Assembly (NCBI GenBank): GCA_023395755.1 | Contig: JAEWYG010000067.1 | Location: forward strand, 1-9,166 | Source of the DNA: Actinomycetes bacterium | Lineage (GTDB): Bacteria; Actinomycetota; Coriobacteriia; Coriobacteriales; Eggerthellaceae | Length of the DNA: 9,166 nucleotides | Direction of reading: 5' to 3' | Part shown: positions 1 through 7,719 of the stretch, one piece after another | How positions within the stretch are numbered: the first letter of the stretch is position 1 | How the letters are laid out: every line of letters begins with the position of its first letter | Program-made: the position numbers and the translations under genes | Notes under the pieces: generated by a model | Databases searched by the model: none | Told to the model about the DNA's origin: nothing | Seen by the model: the letters and a program-made list of their open reading frames with translations, nothing else

Positions 1-70
1 GACATATATACACCCCTATGCCAAAAATTACACGACTCGATTTTCCAGACGTTTTGTGTCTGGTCTTCAA
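1..70 (-). CDS. Possible 5' end of a membrane or exported protein, running off the left edge
   Basis: The minus strand is open from a stop at about 85-87 to the window edge. A TTG at 68-70 is preceded by AAGGGG (79-84) with an 8-nt spacer, which is a good ribosome binding site; an in-frame GTG at 77-79 is an alternative but would overlap that site. The 23 visible residues start with a basic stretch (KTRHKTSGKSSR) followed by a hydrophobic run (VIFGIGVYIC), the pattern of a signal peptide or signal anchor. Only 70 bases are visible, so this could also be chance. No family can be named. Confidence 0.3.
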   Translation of the reverse strand, partial: MKTRHKTSGKSSRVIFGIGVYIC

Positions 71-79
71 CAGGAGCAC

Positions 80-487
80 CCCTTAAGTCGCATTAGCTGC
101 GCAGAACGTTCTTGCCGCCCCGGATGCGCCCTCGCTACCTTATCGTAGTATCACCTTGATAGACGATGGAAGTCTCCCGGCAAAGTTCCGCAAAACACAA
201 GTCGCTTCATAAATATAACTTATTCGATCATGGACAAAACGGCCCCGATTCTACAGATCTCAATATTCCACAAAGGAGCAACGAAGAATCGTTCATGAAA
301 TTGCCTGATCCGGAAGATACGAAGAAAGTCAATCTTGAGCAAGGATAAAGAATCGATGCGATTTTGTCCCCAACTTTTGCAATCAGCACATAGGATAACA
401 GGATCTAAAGTACTATATCTAGAACTTTGCTGACGCTTTTAGAATCATAAAGAACAACCATCCAAGAATACGCCACACATACTCGAA
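80..487. other. About 400 bp without a recognisable gene
   Basis: Between the possible left-edge gene and the purL terminator I find no protein family and no RNA gene. It is more AT-rich and more interrupted by stops than the rest. A plus-strand frame of 60 codons at 166-348 starts at an ATG without a ribosome binding site and resembles nothing I know. A minus-strand frame is also open for about 70 codons over much of the same stretch but lacks an early start. The interval 100-160 is locally GC-rich with a 10-bp perfect palindrome, AGAACGTTCT, at 103-112. It may be a leader for the left-edge gene, a decayed gene, or simply spacer. Confidence 0.5.
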
Positions 488-522
488 ACAACGAGGAGCG
501 GTTATAAGCCGCCCCTCGTTGT
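488..522 (-). terminator. Hairpin terminator after purL
   Basis: Arms 488-501 and 509-522 form a 14-bp stem with a 7-nt loop. Read on the minus strand the single imperfect position is a G-U wobble, while on the plus strand it is an A-C mismatch, so the structure is stronger in minus-strand RNA. It lies 27 nt beyond the purL stop codon. The tract after the stem on the minus strand (TTTCGAGT) is only weakly U-rich, so termination may be less than complete or assisted. Confidence 0.75.
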
Positions 523-548
523 CTCGTATAAGAAAATTTTTCACAGTC

Positions 549-3500
549 CTAGTCCGTGAAGTACCCCACACCACCCTCAAACAAGGGCTGGTACAGATTG
601 CCGGGCACATTTTGAAACACATCGGGCGTCACACCGCGCTCAGTATGGCCCATCTTGCCAAAGATACGGCCGTCGGGGCTGGTAATTCCTTCAACGGACC
701 AAGCCGAACCGTTGGGATTCACCGACAGATCCATCGATGGAACGCCGCACTCGTCAACGTACTGAGCGGCAATCTGACCGGTGGCTTTCATTTGCTCAAG
801 AAGTTCGAGTGAGGCAACAAAGCGGCCTTCACCATGGCTGACGGCCACCGTATGCACGTCACCCACCTCGCAGCGGCTTAGCCACGGCGACAAGCTGGAC
901 GCCACACGCGTGCGCACCAAGCGGCTCTGATGGCGGCCGATACTGTTAAAGGTGAGCGTGGGGCAGTCCTCGTCCATCGGACGGATGTCGCCATAAGGTA
1001 CCAGGCCTAGCTTGACCAGTGCCTGGAAACCATTGCAAATACCCAGCATAAGTCCGTCGCGGTTCTGCAGCAAGTCGCGCACCGCCTCGGTAACAGCCGG
1101 AGCGCGGAAGAACGCCGTAATGAACTTAGCAGAACCATCCGGCTCGTCGCCACCGGAGAACCCGCCGGGCAGCATGATAATCTGACTGTTTCTAATAGCC
1201 TTAACCAGCGCTTCTGTGCTTTCGGCAACCTTTTCGGGCGAGAGGTTATTCACAATGAATGTTTCGACCACCGCGCCGGCGCGCTCGAACGCACGTGTAG
1301 AATCGTACTCGCAGTTGTTGCCCGGAAACACCGGGATAACCACGCGAGGCCGCGCGATAGTCCCGTTATACACCAAAGGAAGTGTGTCAGAGCAGCTAAC
1401 CGTCTCTACTTCCCCACCCGCAGCACGATACGGGAACACGGGTTCGAGCTTGCCCTCCCATGCCTCCTGTAACTGAGCCAAGTCGATGATTTCATCACCA
1501 GCAGCGAATCGATATGCGTCAGTAGTCTCGCCCAGGTCGACAATATCTACCAGATGGGTTGATACCGGTAGCGCAATGCAAGCCGGAAGCTCCACCAAAA
1601 AGGTGCCGTATGCCGGACAGAACAGGCGCTGCACATCGAACATCGGATCAAATTCGATACCGATACCATTGCCCACACACATTTTGAACAGAGCCTCAGC
1701 CGCACAGCCGTAGCCAAGCGTGGATACCGCAAGCGCCTGCTTCGTCCCAATCAGCTCTTCGACGGCACCCAATACCTCAAGCATACTCGCAGCTTGGGGC
1801 ACGAGACCATCGTAGTGCGGCCTGATAGCAACCACGCGACTGCCCGCCTGCTTGAACTCAGGCGACGTCACGCGATCAACCTTGCCGACAGCCGTTGCAA
1901 ACGAGACCAGCGTGGGTGGAACGTCCAGCTTCTCAAAGCTACCGCTCATGGAGTCCTTACCGCCGATAGAACCCACACCCAAGTCAACCTGAGCCATGAG
2001 CGCACCGAGGACGGCAGCCGCTGGCTTTCCCCAACGCTCGGCCTCATCACGCAGGCGCTCGAAGTACTCCTGGAACGTCAGATACATGTCTTTGCGCAGA
2101 AAGCCAGCGCACACCAGCTTTGCCACGCTCTCGACTACCGCTAGGTAAGAGCCCGTAAATTGGTTAGCTTCCGTCAGATAAGGATTAAATCCCCAGGCCA
2201 TACCGCTACAGGTAGTGGTCTCACCGAACACCGGCAGCTTGGCCACCATGGCCATACTGGGCGTAAGCTGATGCTTGCCACCAAACGGCATAAGCACCGT
2301 AGCCGCGCCGATAGTCGAGTCGAAGCGCTCTGACAAGCCCTTGTTCGAACACACATTGATGTCGGTGACCAACGAGGCCATGCGCTCGGCCAGCGTGTCG
2401 CCAGCCCAGGCGCGCTCATAGGAACCACCCTCGACCACCCGCACGTCCTGGTGCTTCGGCGCGCCATTGCTGGCCAGAAAATCGCGACTCACGTCCACGA
2501 TAGTCTCGTCGTTCCAGACCATGCGCACGCGCGCTTCTTGCGTGACTTCGGCAATAGGGGTCGCCTCGAGGTTCTCTTCGGCCGCAAGTGCCAAGAACGT
2601 GTCCACGTCCTGAGGCGCCAACGCCACTGCCATGCGCTCTTGGCTCTCAGAAATTGCAAGCTCGGTACCATCTAGGCCGTCGTACTTCTTGGGCACCTTA
2701 TTTAAGTTGATGAACAGGCCGTCTGCCAACTCTCCCACGGCCACAGACACGCCACCCGCACCAAAGTCGTTGCAGCGCTTAATAAGTCGACACGCGTCAC
2801 CACGGCGGAACAGGCGCTGGATCTTACGCTCCACAGGAGCATTGCCCTTCTGCACTTCTGCACCGCAGCTCTCAAGCGAATCCATATTGTGGGCCTTCGA
2901 CGATCCTGTGGCACCGCCGATACCATCGCGGCCGGTACGGCCGCCCAGCAGTACAATCACGTCGCCCGGCGCCGGCGTCTCACGCCGCACGTGCTCGGCC
3001 GGCGTAGCACCCACCACTGCGCCGATCTCCATGCGCTTAGCAGCATAACCGGGATGGTACAACTCATTCACTTGGCCGGTTGCGAGGCCTATCTGATTTC
3101 CGTACGACGAATAGCCCGCGGCAGCGGTAGTGACCAGCTTGCGCTGCGGCAGCTTACCAGGCAGCGTCTCGGACACCGGCACCAATGGGTCGGCGGCACC
3201 AGTCACGCGCATAGCTTGGTACACATAGCTGCGGCCTGAAAGTGGATCGCGAATGGCACCACCTACACAGGTGGCCGCACCGCCGAACGGTTCGATCTCG
3301 GTGGGATGGTTGTGCGTCTCGTTCTTGAACAGGTAGAGCCAGTCCTGCTCCTCGCCGTCTACGTCAACCTTCACCTTTACCGTGCAGGCATTGATTTCCT
3401 CGGATTCATCGAGTCCCGTTAACACACCCTTGGCCTTCAGATAACGCGCACCAATGGTACCCATATCCATAAGGCAGATCGGTTTCTCGTCGCGACCCAG

Positions 3501-4265
3501 TTCGTGACGCATCTCAAGATACTTTTCAAAAGCGGCTCGCACCGCCGCATCCTCGATTTGCACGTTCGTAAGCACGGTGCCGAACGTGGTGTGACGGCAG
3601 TGATCCGACCAATAGGTGTCGATCATCTTAATCTCGGTGATGGTGGGATTGCGCGCTTCCTCGGCAAAATACTTCTGGCAGAACACGATATCAGCCAAAT
3701 CCATGGCCAATCCGCGATCAGCGATAAGGGAAGCCAACCCGGCTTCGTCCAAATCAAGAAAGCCGTCAATGGTCTCCACCATAGCGGGAACCGGCTGTTC
3801 CATCTTCAAGGTCAATCGGCCTTCGAGCGACGCCTCGCGCGCCTCGACTGGGTTGATGACGTAGTGTTTGATAGCCTCGATATCGTCCTTGGTCAGCGCA
3901 CCTTCAAGCAGGTACACTTTCGCGCTGCGCACCTCGGGGCGCTCGCCCTGGCTGATAAGCTGAATACACTCGCTCGCAGAGTCAGCGCGCTGGTCAAACT
4001 GACCGGGTAGGTACTCCACCGCGAACACGAAGGCGCCCTTGGCATCAGGCATTTCCGTGGTGACGGTATCGGACTGAGGCTCGCTGAACACCGTCGGCAC
4101 ACACTGAACAAAAAGACGATCCTCAATACCCTCCACATCATAGCGATTTACCAGACGCAGGTCCGCCAATCGCTCGATACCTAAAATACTGCGCAACTCA
4201 TGAGCGAGCTGTTGAGCCTCAACGTCAAAACCAGGCTTTTTTTCAACGTAAACACGGGAAACCAT
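549..4265 (-). CDS. purL: Phosphoribosylformylglycinamidine synthase, single-chain form (FGAM synthase, FGAR amidotransferase)
   Basis: This cytosolic enzyme converts FGAR, glutamine and ATP to FGAM, the fourth step of de novo purine synthesis. The 1238-residue chain fuses what PurS, PurL and PurQ do separately in Bacillus. Residues 1 to about 135 form the PurS-like N-terminal domain; the linker with DTYWSDHCRHTTF is at about 216-228; the ATP and substrate signature KNETHNHPTEIEPFGG is at 314-329, and a second AIRS-like half carries VGSIGGKDSMSGS near 764-776. The glutaminase domain starts at about 973 (VVIPVFPGNNCEYD), with the nucleophile Cys1077 in GICNGFQ and the likely His1207/Glu1209 pair in GHTERG. 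The chain is slightly shorter than the proteobacterial enzyme (about 1290) and matches the Gram-positive single-chain clade, which explains why no purS or purQ is seen here. The ATG is preceded by GGGG at 5 nt, overlapping the stop of the upstream gene. No frameshift or missing catalytic residue was noticed. Confidence 0.97.
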   Translation of the reverse strand: MVSRVYVEKKPGFDVEAQQLAHELRSILGIERLADLRLVNRYDVEGIEDRLFVQCVPTVFSEPQSDTVTTEMPDAKGAFVFAVEYLPGQFDQRADSASECIQLISQGERPEVRSAKVYLLEGALTKDDIEAIKHYVINPVEAREASLEGRLTLKMEQPVPAMVETIDGFLDLDEAGLASLIADRGLAMDLADIVFCQKYFAEEARNPTITEIKMIDTYWSDHCRHTTFGTVLTNVQIEDAAVRAAFEKYLEMRHELGRDEKPICLMDMGTIGARYLKAKGVLTGLDESEEINACTVKVKVDVDGEEQDWLYLFKNETHNHPTEIEPFGGAATCVGGAIRDPLSGRSYVYQAMRVTGAADPLVPVSETLPGKLPQRKLVTTAAAGYSSYGNQIGLATGQVNELYHPGYAAKRMEIGAVVGATPAEHVRRETPAPGDVIVLLGGRTGRDGIGGATGSSKAHNMDSLESCGAEVQKGNAPVERKIQRLFRRGDACRLIKRCNDFGAGGVSVAVGELADGLFINLNKVPKKYDGLDGTELAISESQERMAVALAPQDVDTFLALAAEENLEATPIAEVTQEARVRMVWNDETIVDVSRDFLASNGAPKHQDVRVVEGGSYERAWAGDTLAERMASLVTDINVCSNKGLSERFDSTIGAATVLMPFGGKHQLTPSMAMVAKLPVFGETTTCSGMAWGFNPYLTEANQFTGSYLAVVESVAKLVCAGFLRKDMYLTFQEYFERLRDEAERWGKPAAAVLGALMAQVDLGVGSIGGKDSMSGSFEKLDVPPTLVSFATAVGKVDRVTSPEFKQAGSRVVAIRPHYDGLVPQAASMLEVLGAVEELIGTKQALAVSTLGYGCAAEALFKMCVGNGIGIEFDPMFDVQRLFCPAYGTFLVELPACIALPVSTHLVDIVDLGETTDAYRFAAGDEIIDLAQLQEAWEGKLEPVFPYRAAGGEVETVSCSDTLPLVYNGTIARPRVVIPVFPGNNCEYDSTRAFERAGAVVETFIVNNLSPEKVAESTEALVKAIRNSQIIMLPGGFSGGDEPDGSAKFITAFFRAPAVTEAVRDLLQNRDGLMLGICNGFQALVKLGLVPYGDIRPMDEDCPTLTFNSIGRHQSRLVRTRVASSLSPWLSRCEVGDVHTVAVSHGEGRFVASLELLEQMKATGQIAAQYVDECGVPSMDLSVNPNGSAWSVEGITSPDGRIFGKMGHTERGVTPDVFQNVPGNLYQPLFEGGVGYFTD

Positions 4266-4273
4266 GCTCGCCC

Positions 4274-4918
4274 CTACTTTCCCTGAGTTTCTTGTTCGGC
4301 CTCTTTCGCGACCTGCTTCTCGACTTTAGCTTCCTGAGCCTTACCCAAACGAAAGCCGCTACCGAAAAGACCTCGTTTTTTCGCCTTGTCTACTTCGCCC
4401 GACTCAGCTTTTTCGGCAGCAGCAAGCTCGGCCGCCTTTTGCTCTGCCTTCTGCTGTTTCTCTATCGCACGCTGTTCTTTGCTTTTACTGTTTTCCATCT
4501 CTTCTTGGTAAGCACGGCGTACCTTGCGGATCTTTGAGAAGTCCACATACAAAGCCCCTATGATGCACGCATAAGCCATACCTAAGATAATATAGCTCGC
4601 CACCTCGGGAAGCCACGTGCGACCCAAAAATGATAACGCCGTAAACACGATGGCAGCAATGAGCAAACCCCACCAGATCTTGCGCAACTTCTTGTACTGA
4701 GGCGTCGGCGGATTATAGTACTTACGATCAAGCTGAGTCTGCTTGGAACGCTCAGCTTTCTGAGCCGCTTTTTTCTGTTGCTTGGTTTTCACCGTCGGCT
4801 CCATGCGCACCGATGAAGCAGCCTTGGTTTTAGGCTTGGCCGACGCAGCGCTTTTACGCGTCTGACCCTTATGATCGTCGGTCTGGTAGCGGTCGTTCAT
4901 GGGATTGCGTTGTGACAT
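4274..4918 (-). CDS. Unrecognised two-helix membrane protein with basic cytosolic tails
   Basis: This 214-residue protein does not match a family I can name. Residues 1-80 are hydrophilic and very basic (22 Lys/Arg against 6 Asp/Glu), with many Lys, Ala, Gln and Ser. Two hydrophobic segments follow, about 81-98 (IWWGLLIAAIVFTALSFL) and 106-126, separated by a short loop with TWLPEV. From about 129 to 175 the chain is charged, Ala/Glu/Lys/Gln-rich and likely a coiled coil; the end (176-214) is basic and acidic mixed with one GLFGSGFRLG patch. By the positive-inside rule both tails should be cytosolic, making a helical hairpin in the membrane. The ATG at 4918 has AAGGAG at a 10-nt spacing; Met7 is a less likely start. 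The stop lies 8 nt before purL, so the two are almost surely co-transcribed and probably translationally coupled. A link to purine synthesis is inference from position alone. Confidence 0.85.
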   Translation of the reverse strand: MSQRNPMNDRYQTDDHKGQTRKSAASAKPKTKAASSVRMEPTVKTKQQKKAAQKAERSKQTQLDRKYYNPPTPQYKKLRKIWWGLLIAAIVFTALSFLGRTWLPEVASYIILGMAYACIIGALYVDFSKIRKVRRAYQEEMENSKSKEQRAIEKQQKAEQKAAELAAAEKAESGEVDKAKKRGLFGSGFRLGKAQEAKVEKQVAKEAEQETQGK

Positions 4919-4965
4919 GTTGGCAATACTCCTTGTTGTTTCTTTACTTGCAGGTCAGATCAGGC

Positions 4966-4992
4966 GAAGAGACGGACAGAGCCGGCCTCTTC
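4966..4992 (-). other. Imperfect hairpin in the purC to membrane-protein gap
   Basis: Within the 170-nt gap between the purC stop and the next start, GAAGAG (4966-4971) and CTCTTC (4987-4992) pair, and on the minus strand an inner CGG/CCG stem extends the helix around a C bulge and a G-U pair. A second short stem, CTTTCC/GGAAAG, is at 5009-5022. Neither is followed by a U-run, so they are not standard terminators. They may be processing or stability elements; no promoter with good -35 and -10 boxes was found in the gap. Confidence 0.3.
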
Positions 4993-5088
4993 TCACGACG
5001 CTGGCTTTCTTTCCTGGGAAAGCGGTACAAAACCTCGCGTCATGCCCGAAAGATGCCTACGCCAAACAGCACCTTGGTCGTTGCTCGC

Positions 5089-5961
5089 TTAGTAAGTAAA
5101 CCTGCGGCCCGTAATCTTCTCATACGCTTGGATATATTTCTCGCCCGTCTTATCAATAACATCTTGCGGCAAACGCGGGGGATTGCCTTGACGATCCCAG
5201 TTGGCAGAAAGCCAATCGCGCACAAACTGCTTGTCGAAGCTAGGTTGATCTTTTCCCTCGGCGTACTCGTCGCCCGGCCAAAAACGGGACGAATCAGGGG
5301 TAAGTACCTCATCGGCTAATATGACCTGGCCATTCAGCCTGCCAAATTCGAATTTCGTATCGGCAATAATGATGCCCTGCTTCTCCGCATGGTCGCGTGC
5401 AGTGGTGTACACCTTAAGCGACAGATCGCGCAACTGAACAGCATCATCCTTATTCATGATTTGTGCCAAGCGCTCAAAGCTAATATTCTCGTCGTGATCG
5501 CCAATCTCTGCCTTGGTAGACGGCGTAAAGATAGGTTCAGGCAATTTAGAGGAATTCACCAAACCCGTCGGCAACTCAATGCCACATACCGTACCTTGTT
5601 TCTCGTATTCCTTTAGACCACTACCAGCCAAATAGCCCCGCACAATACATTCAGCCGGGAACATGTCGGCTTTTTTCACCAACATAAAGCGCCCACGTAG
5701 GTAGTCGGCATAAGGCTTGAATTGTTCAGGTAGATCGGATACGTCGGCTGATATCAAATGGTTCTCAACTACGCCTTCTAGCAACTCAAACCAAAAGCAC
5801 GACAGCTGGGTAAGTACCGCACCCTTATGCGGAATTTCGTCCTCGAGAATGTAATCGAAGGCCGATATACGATCTGTCGCGACCAGCAGAAGCTTATCGC
5901 CTAAATCGTATAAATCGCGCACTTTGCCTTGTGCATCGGGCTTAATGTCGATTCCGCTCAT
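5089..5961 (-). CDS. purC: Phosphoribosylaminoimidazole-succinocarboxamide synthase (SAICAR synthetase)
   Basis: This cytosolic enzyme joins CAIR and aspartate with ATP to give SAICAR in de novo purine synthesis. The product is 290 residues, the longer yeast Ade1/actinobacterial type rather than the about 237-residue E. coli type. Visible signatures in order: GKVRDLYD near the N-terminus (nucleotide-binding region), DRISAFDYIL, VRGYLAGSGLKEYEK, EPIFTPSTKAEIGDHDENIS (the long-form insert and substrate region), DTKFEFG, and DEVLTPDSSRFWP. The reading frame continues upstream to an ATG at 6027, but those 22 extra residues do not look like PurC. I chose the ATG at 5961, which has AAAGGA at 12 nt. 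A GTG at 5970 with GAGG at 9 nt (three residues longer) is nearly as good. The upstream kinase gene ends 89 nt away on the same strand and the membrane-protein gene follows after 170 nt. Confidence 0.95.
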   Translation of the reverse strand: MSGIDIKPDAQGKVRDLYDLGDKLLLVATDRISAFDYILEDEIPHKGAVLTQLSCFWFELLEGVVENHLISADVSDLPEQFKPYADYLRGRFMLVKKADMFPAECIVRGYLAGSGLKEYEKQGTVCGIELPTGLVNSSKLPEPIFTPSTKAEIGDHDENISFERLAQIMNKDDAVQLRDLSLKVYTTARDHAEKQGIIIADTKFEFGRLNGQVILADEVLTPDSSRFWPGDEYAEGKDQPSFDKQFVRDWLSANWDRQGNPPRLPQDVIDKTGEKYIQAYEKITGRRFTY

Positions 5962-6050
5962 GGTTGGCACATGTCCTTTCCTCAAATGCGCGCTACCCGT
6001 TCGTCCCCGTCGCGTAGCACCTATCATATGCGCTCTATTATGGCGCAGTT

Positions 6051-7664
6051 TTATTGTTTTCGCCCCTTCGGACGCGACTTTTGCTGCTTTTCTTTCGGTG
6101 TCTTCGTCGTACGCTGGGGCTTCTGCTGACGCTGTCGCATGTTCTTCGTCTCATCATACAAGGGGATATTAATGGTAAAGCAGGCACCTTCGTTTCTTTG
6201 GCCTTCCACCTTCACCCAACCACCATGACGATCTACTATCTCCTTTACCACCGCCAAACCAATACCCAAGCCACCACTCTCGCGATTGCGACCCGCATCG
6301 GCACGCCAGAAGCGAGAGAACACCATCTTTTTTTCTTCGGGAGACAGGCCAATACCCGTATCACGCACCGCGATAGACGCCATGAGATCACCGCGACGCA
6401 CACTTACCGACACACGTCCGCCTTCAGGGGTGTAACGTACAGCATTAGAGATAAGGTTAGCGGTAGCTTGGCGAATCATGTCGGCATCACCCAGTACGAA
6501 AACGCCCTTATCGGCCGCATATTCAAGCGTGAGTCCCGAGTCGGCCACAAATGCATCATGCGTGGCAATAATACCCGCAATAAGTTGGCCTACATCTACA
6601 ACCTCTTCTTTCATAGGGGTAGAGCGACTTTCTAGCCGCGAAAGTTTCAATAACGAATCAACCAAACGACTAAGGCGCTGCACCTCAGAATTCACTGTCT
6701 CCAGATGCTCGGCATCGGCCTCAAACACACCATCAACCATAGCCTCAACCGTAGACTGAATAGCCATGAGCGGAGTACGCAATTCATGCGCTACATCAGT
6801 AGTAAGGCGACGTTCAAGTTCGCGGTCCTTCTCCACTGAGTCGGCCATCGCATCGAACGTTTCACCTAGGCGCGCAATTTCATCTTCGCCATGCAACTCA
6901 GTACGCGCCGAAAGATCGCCTTCTTTAATAGCTTTCGCTGTCGTAGTCATGCGATTGATGGGACGAACGAGGTTGCGCGCAAACAAAAAACCGATACACG
7001 ATGCCAAAAGAATGGCCATGGCGGCAGCAAAGAACATAGCTTGATAAGATTTACTACGGAACTCTTCGTCACTGGTGCGCAACAGCGTGTCGGAGCCCAA
7101 GACATAGACGCTTACTGAACCGACAACCTGAGACACACCCGTATCTTTTGCGGTTACGATAATGTTAGCCGTCTCCATATTCGATTCATTTTTAGGGGGC
7201 GCAAGCGAGGGGATACTATTCCCTAAAGCATCCTTGCTGTTACTTCCTTCATGGGTACCCTCAATGGCTGTTTGCGTTGAGTCGAAGACTATGTCGCGTA
7301 CGCCCCCCGCTCCGTTGGTTGCAACTTGAACCCCAACACCTGGGGTAACGCTCACTACATAATCTGCGGGCATCAATGTCTGAGCATCGAACGTTCCTGA
7401 TTCTTCGTAGTTAGCTGCAATACTATCGGCAGTTCGCTTCGCCAGTGACTGCATATTGTCGCGCGTATACGTTTGAAAGTGTTGCTCCCACACGAACGAC
7501 ACCACGCCAATAGCCACTAAGGCCGTCATGGCCGCGATAAAAGCAAACGCGGCCGTTACGCGCGTGGTGTACGAGAAATTACCCCACCCCGACCGCGTGT
7601 GGCTGCGTGCGCCTGTCTCGTCCGCTCCCGTCCGGCCAATGGGCCCGGTCGTCGAGTCTTGCAC
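6051..7664 (-). CDS. Membrane sensor histidine kinase (HAMP, HisKA, HATPase)
   Basis: This is the sensor of a two-component system; it autophosphorylates on histidine and passes phosphate to the regulator encoded just upstream. Numbering from the start chosen here (537 residues): short cytosolic N-terminus, membrane helix about 35-59, an extracytoplasmic sensor region of about 150 residues ending in VGSVSVYVLGSDTLLRT, membrane helix about 209-233, HAMP domain to about 283, then HisKA with His293 in DVAHELRTPL. The ATPase domain shows the N box (Asn407 in NLISNAVRYTP), DTGIGLS (Asp435), FSRFWRAD and GGLGIGLAVVKEI. After the catalytic domain comes a basic tail of about 31 residues (13 Lys/Arg, one acidic). 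The start is GTG at 7664, with AGGAGG 8 nt before it (7673-7678); the longer frame from the GTG at 7682 would contain that ribosome site inside its codons. The sensor's ligand cannot be told from sequence; the loop is rich in Asp, Thr, Asn and Ser. Confidence 0.93.
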   Translation of the reverse strand: MQDSTTGPIGRTGADETGARSHTRSGWGNFSYTTRVTAAFAFIAAMTALVAIGVVSFVWEQHFQTYTRDNMQSLAKRTADSIAANYEESGTFDAQTLMPADYVVSVTPGVGVQVATNGAGGVRDIVFDSTQTAIEGTHEGSNSKDALGNSIPSLAPPKNESNMETANIIVTAKDTGVSQVVGSVSVYVLGSDTLLRTSDEEFRSKSYQAMFFAAAMAILLASCIGFLFARNLVRPINRMTTTAKAIKEGDLSARTELHGEDEIARLGETFDAMADSVEKDRELERRLTTDVAHELRTPLMAIQSTVEAMVDGVFEADAEHLETVNSEVQRLSRLVDSLLKLSRLESRSTPMKEEVVDVGQLIAGIIATHDAFVADSGLTLEYAADKGVFVLGDADMIRQATANLISNAVRYTPEGGRVSVSVRRGDLMASIAVRDTGIGLSPEEKKMVFSRFWRADAGRNRESGGLGIGLAVVKEIVDRHGGWVKVEGQRNEGACFTINIPLYDETKNMRQRQQKPQRTTKTPKEKQQKSRPKGRKQ

Positions 7665-7672
7665 GCTATATT

Positions 7673-7678
7673 CCTCCT
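7673..7678 (-). promoter_or_regulatory. Ribosome binding site deciding the kinase start
   Basis: AGGAGG lies 8 nt before the GTG at 7664 and is a near-ideal Shine-Dalgarno sequence. It falls inside the reading frame that would begin at the GTG at 7682, so the shorter protein is preferred. Confidence 0.8.
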
Positions 7679-7692
7679 GCACGGTCTATATA

Positions 7693-7714
7693 CGTGCGCT
7701 ATAAAATGCGCACG
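7693..7714 (-). other. Perfect hairpin between regulator and kinase genes
   Basis: CGTGCGC (7693-7699) and GCGCACG (7708-7714) form a perfect 7-bp, GC-rich stem around an AT-only 8-nt loop. It sits between the regulator stop (7720-7722) and the kinase ribosome binding site (7673-7678). No U-run follows on either strand, so it is not a standard terminator. A role in mRNA processing or in setting the kinase-to-regulator ratio is possible but inferred. Confidence 0.5.
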
Positions 7715-7719
7715 CGAAC

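Noticed and set aside
45..63. CCAGAC/GTCTGG hairpin near the left edge, considered as a terminator
   Set aside because: The T-run precedes the stem on the plus strand and no T-run follows it on either strand; it also falls inside the possible left-edge gene.
103..112. Palindrome AGAACGTTCT considered as a LexA site
   Set aside because: LexA boxes of Gram-positives need GAAC and GTTC separated by four bases; here they are adjacent.
166..348. 60-codon plus-strand frame with a hydrophilic product
   Set aside because: No ribosome binding site before the ATG, no recognisable family, and a competing minus-strand frame is also open over most of it; length is within chance in this AT-richer stretch.
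3504..4010. 168-codon plus-strand open frame inside purL
   Set aside because: It lies wholly antisense to conserved PurL coding sequence and its product resembles no known protein; such frames are common opposite GC-biased genes.
5962..6027. Upstream extension of PurC to an ATG at 6027
   Set aside because: The 22 added residues are Arg/Gly-rich and unlike PurC, and lie before a GAGGAAAGGA ribosome site that serves the start at 5961 or 5970.
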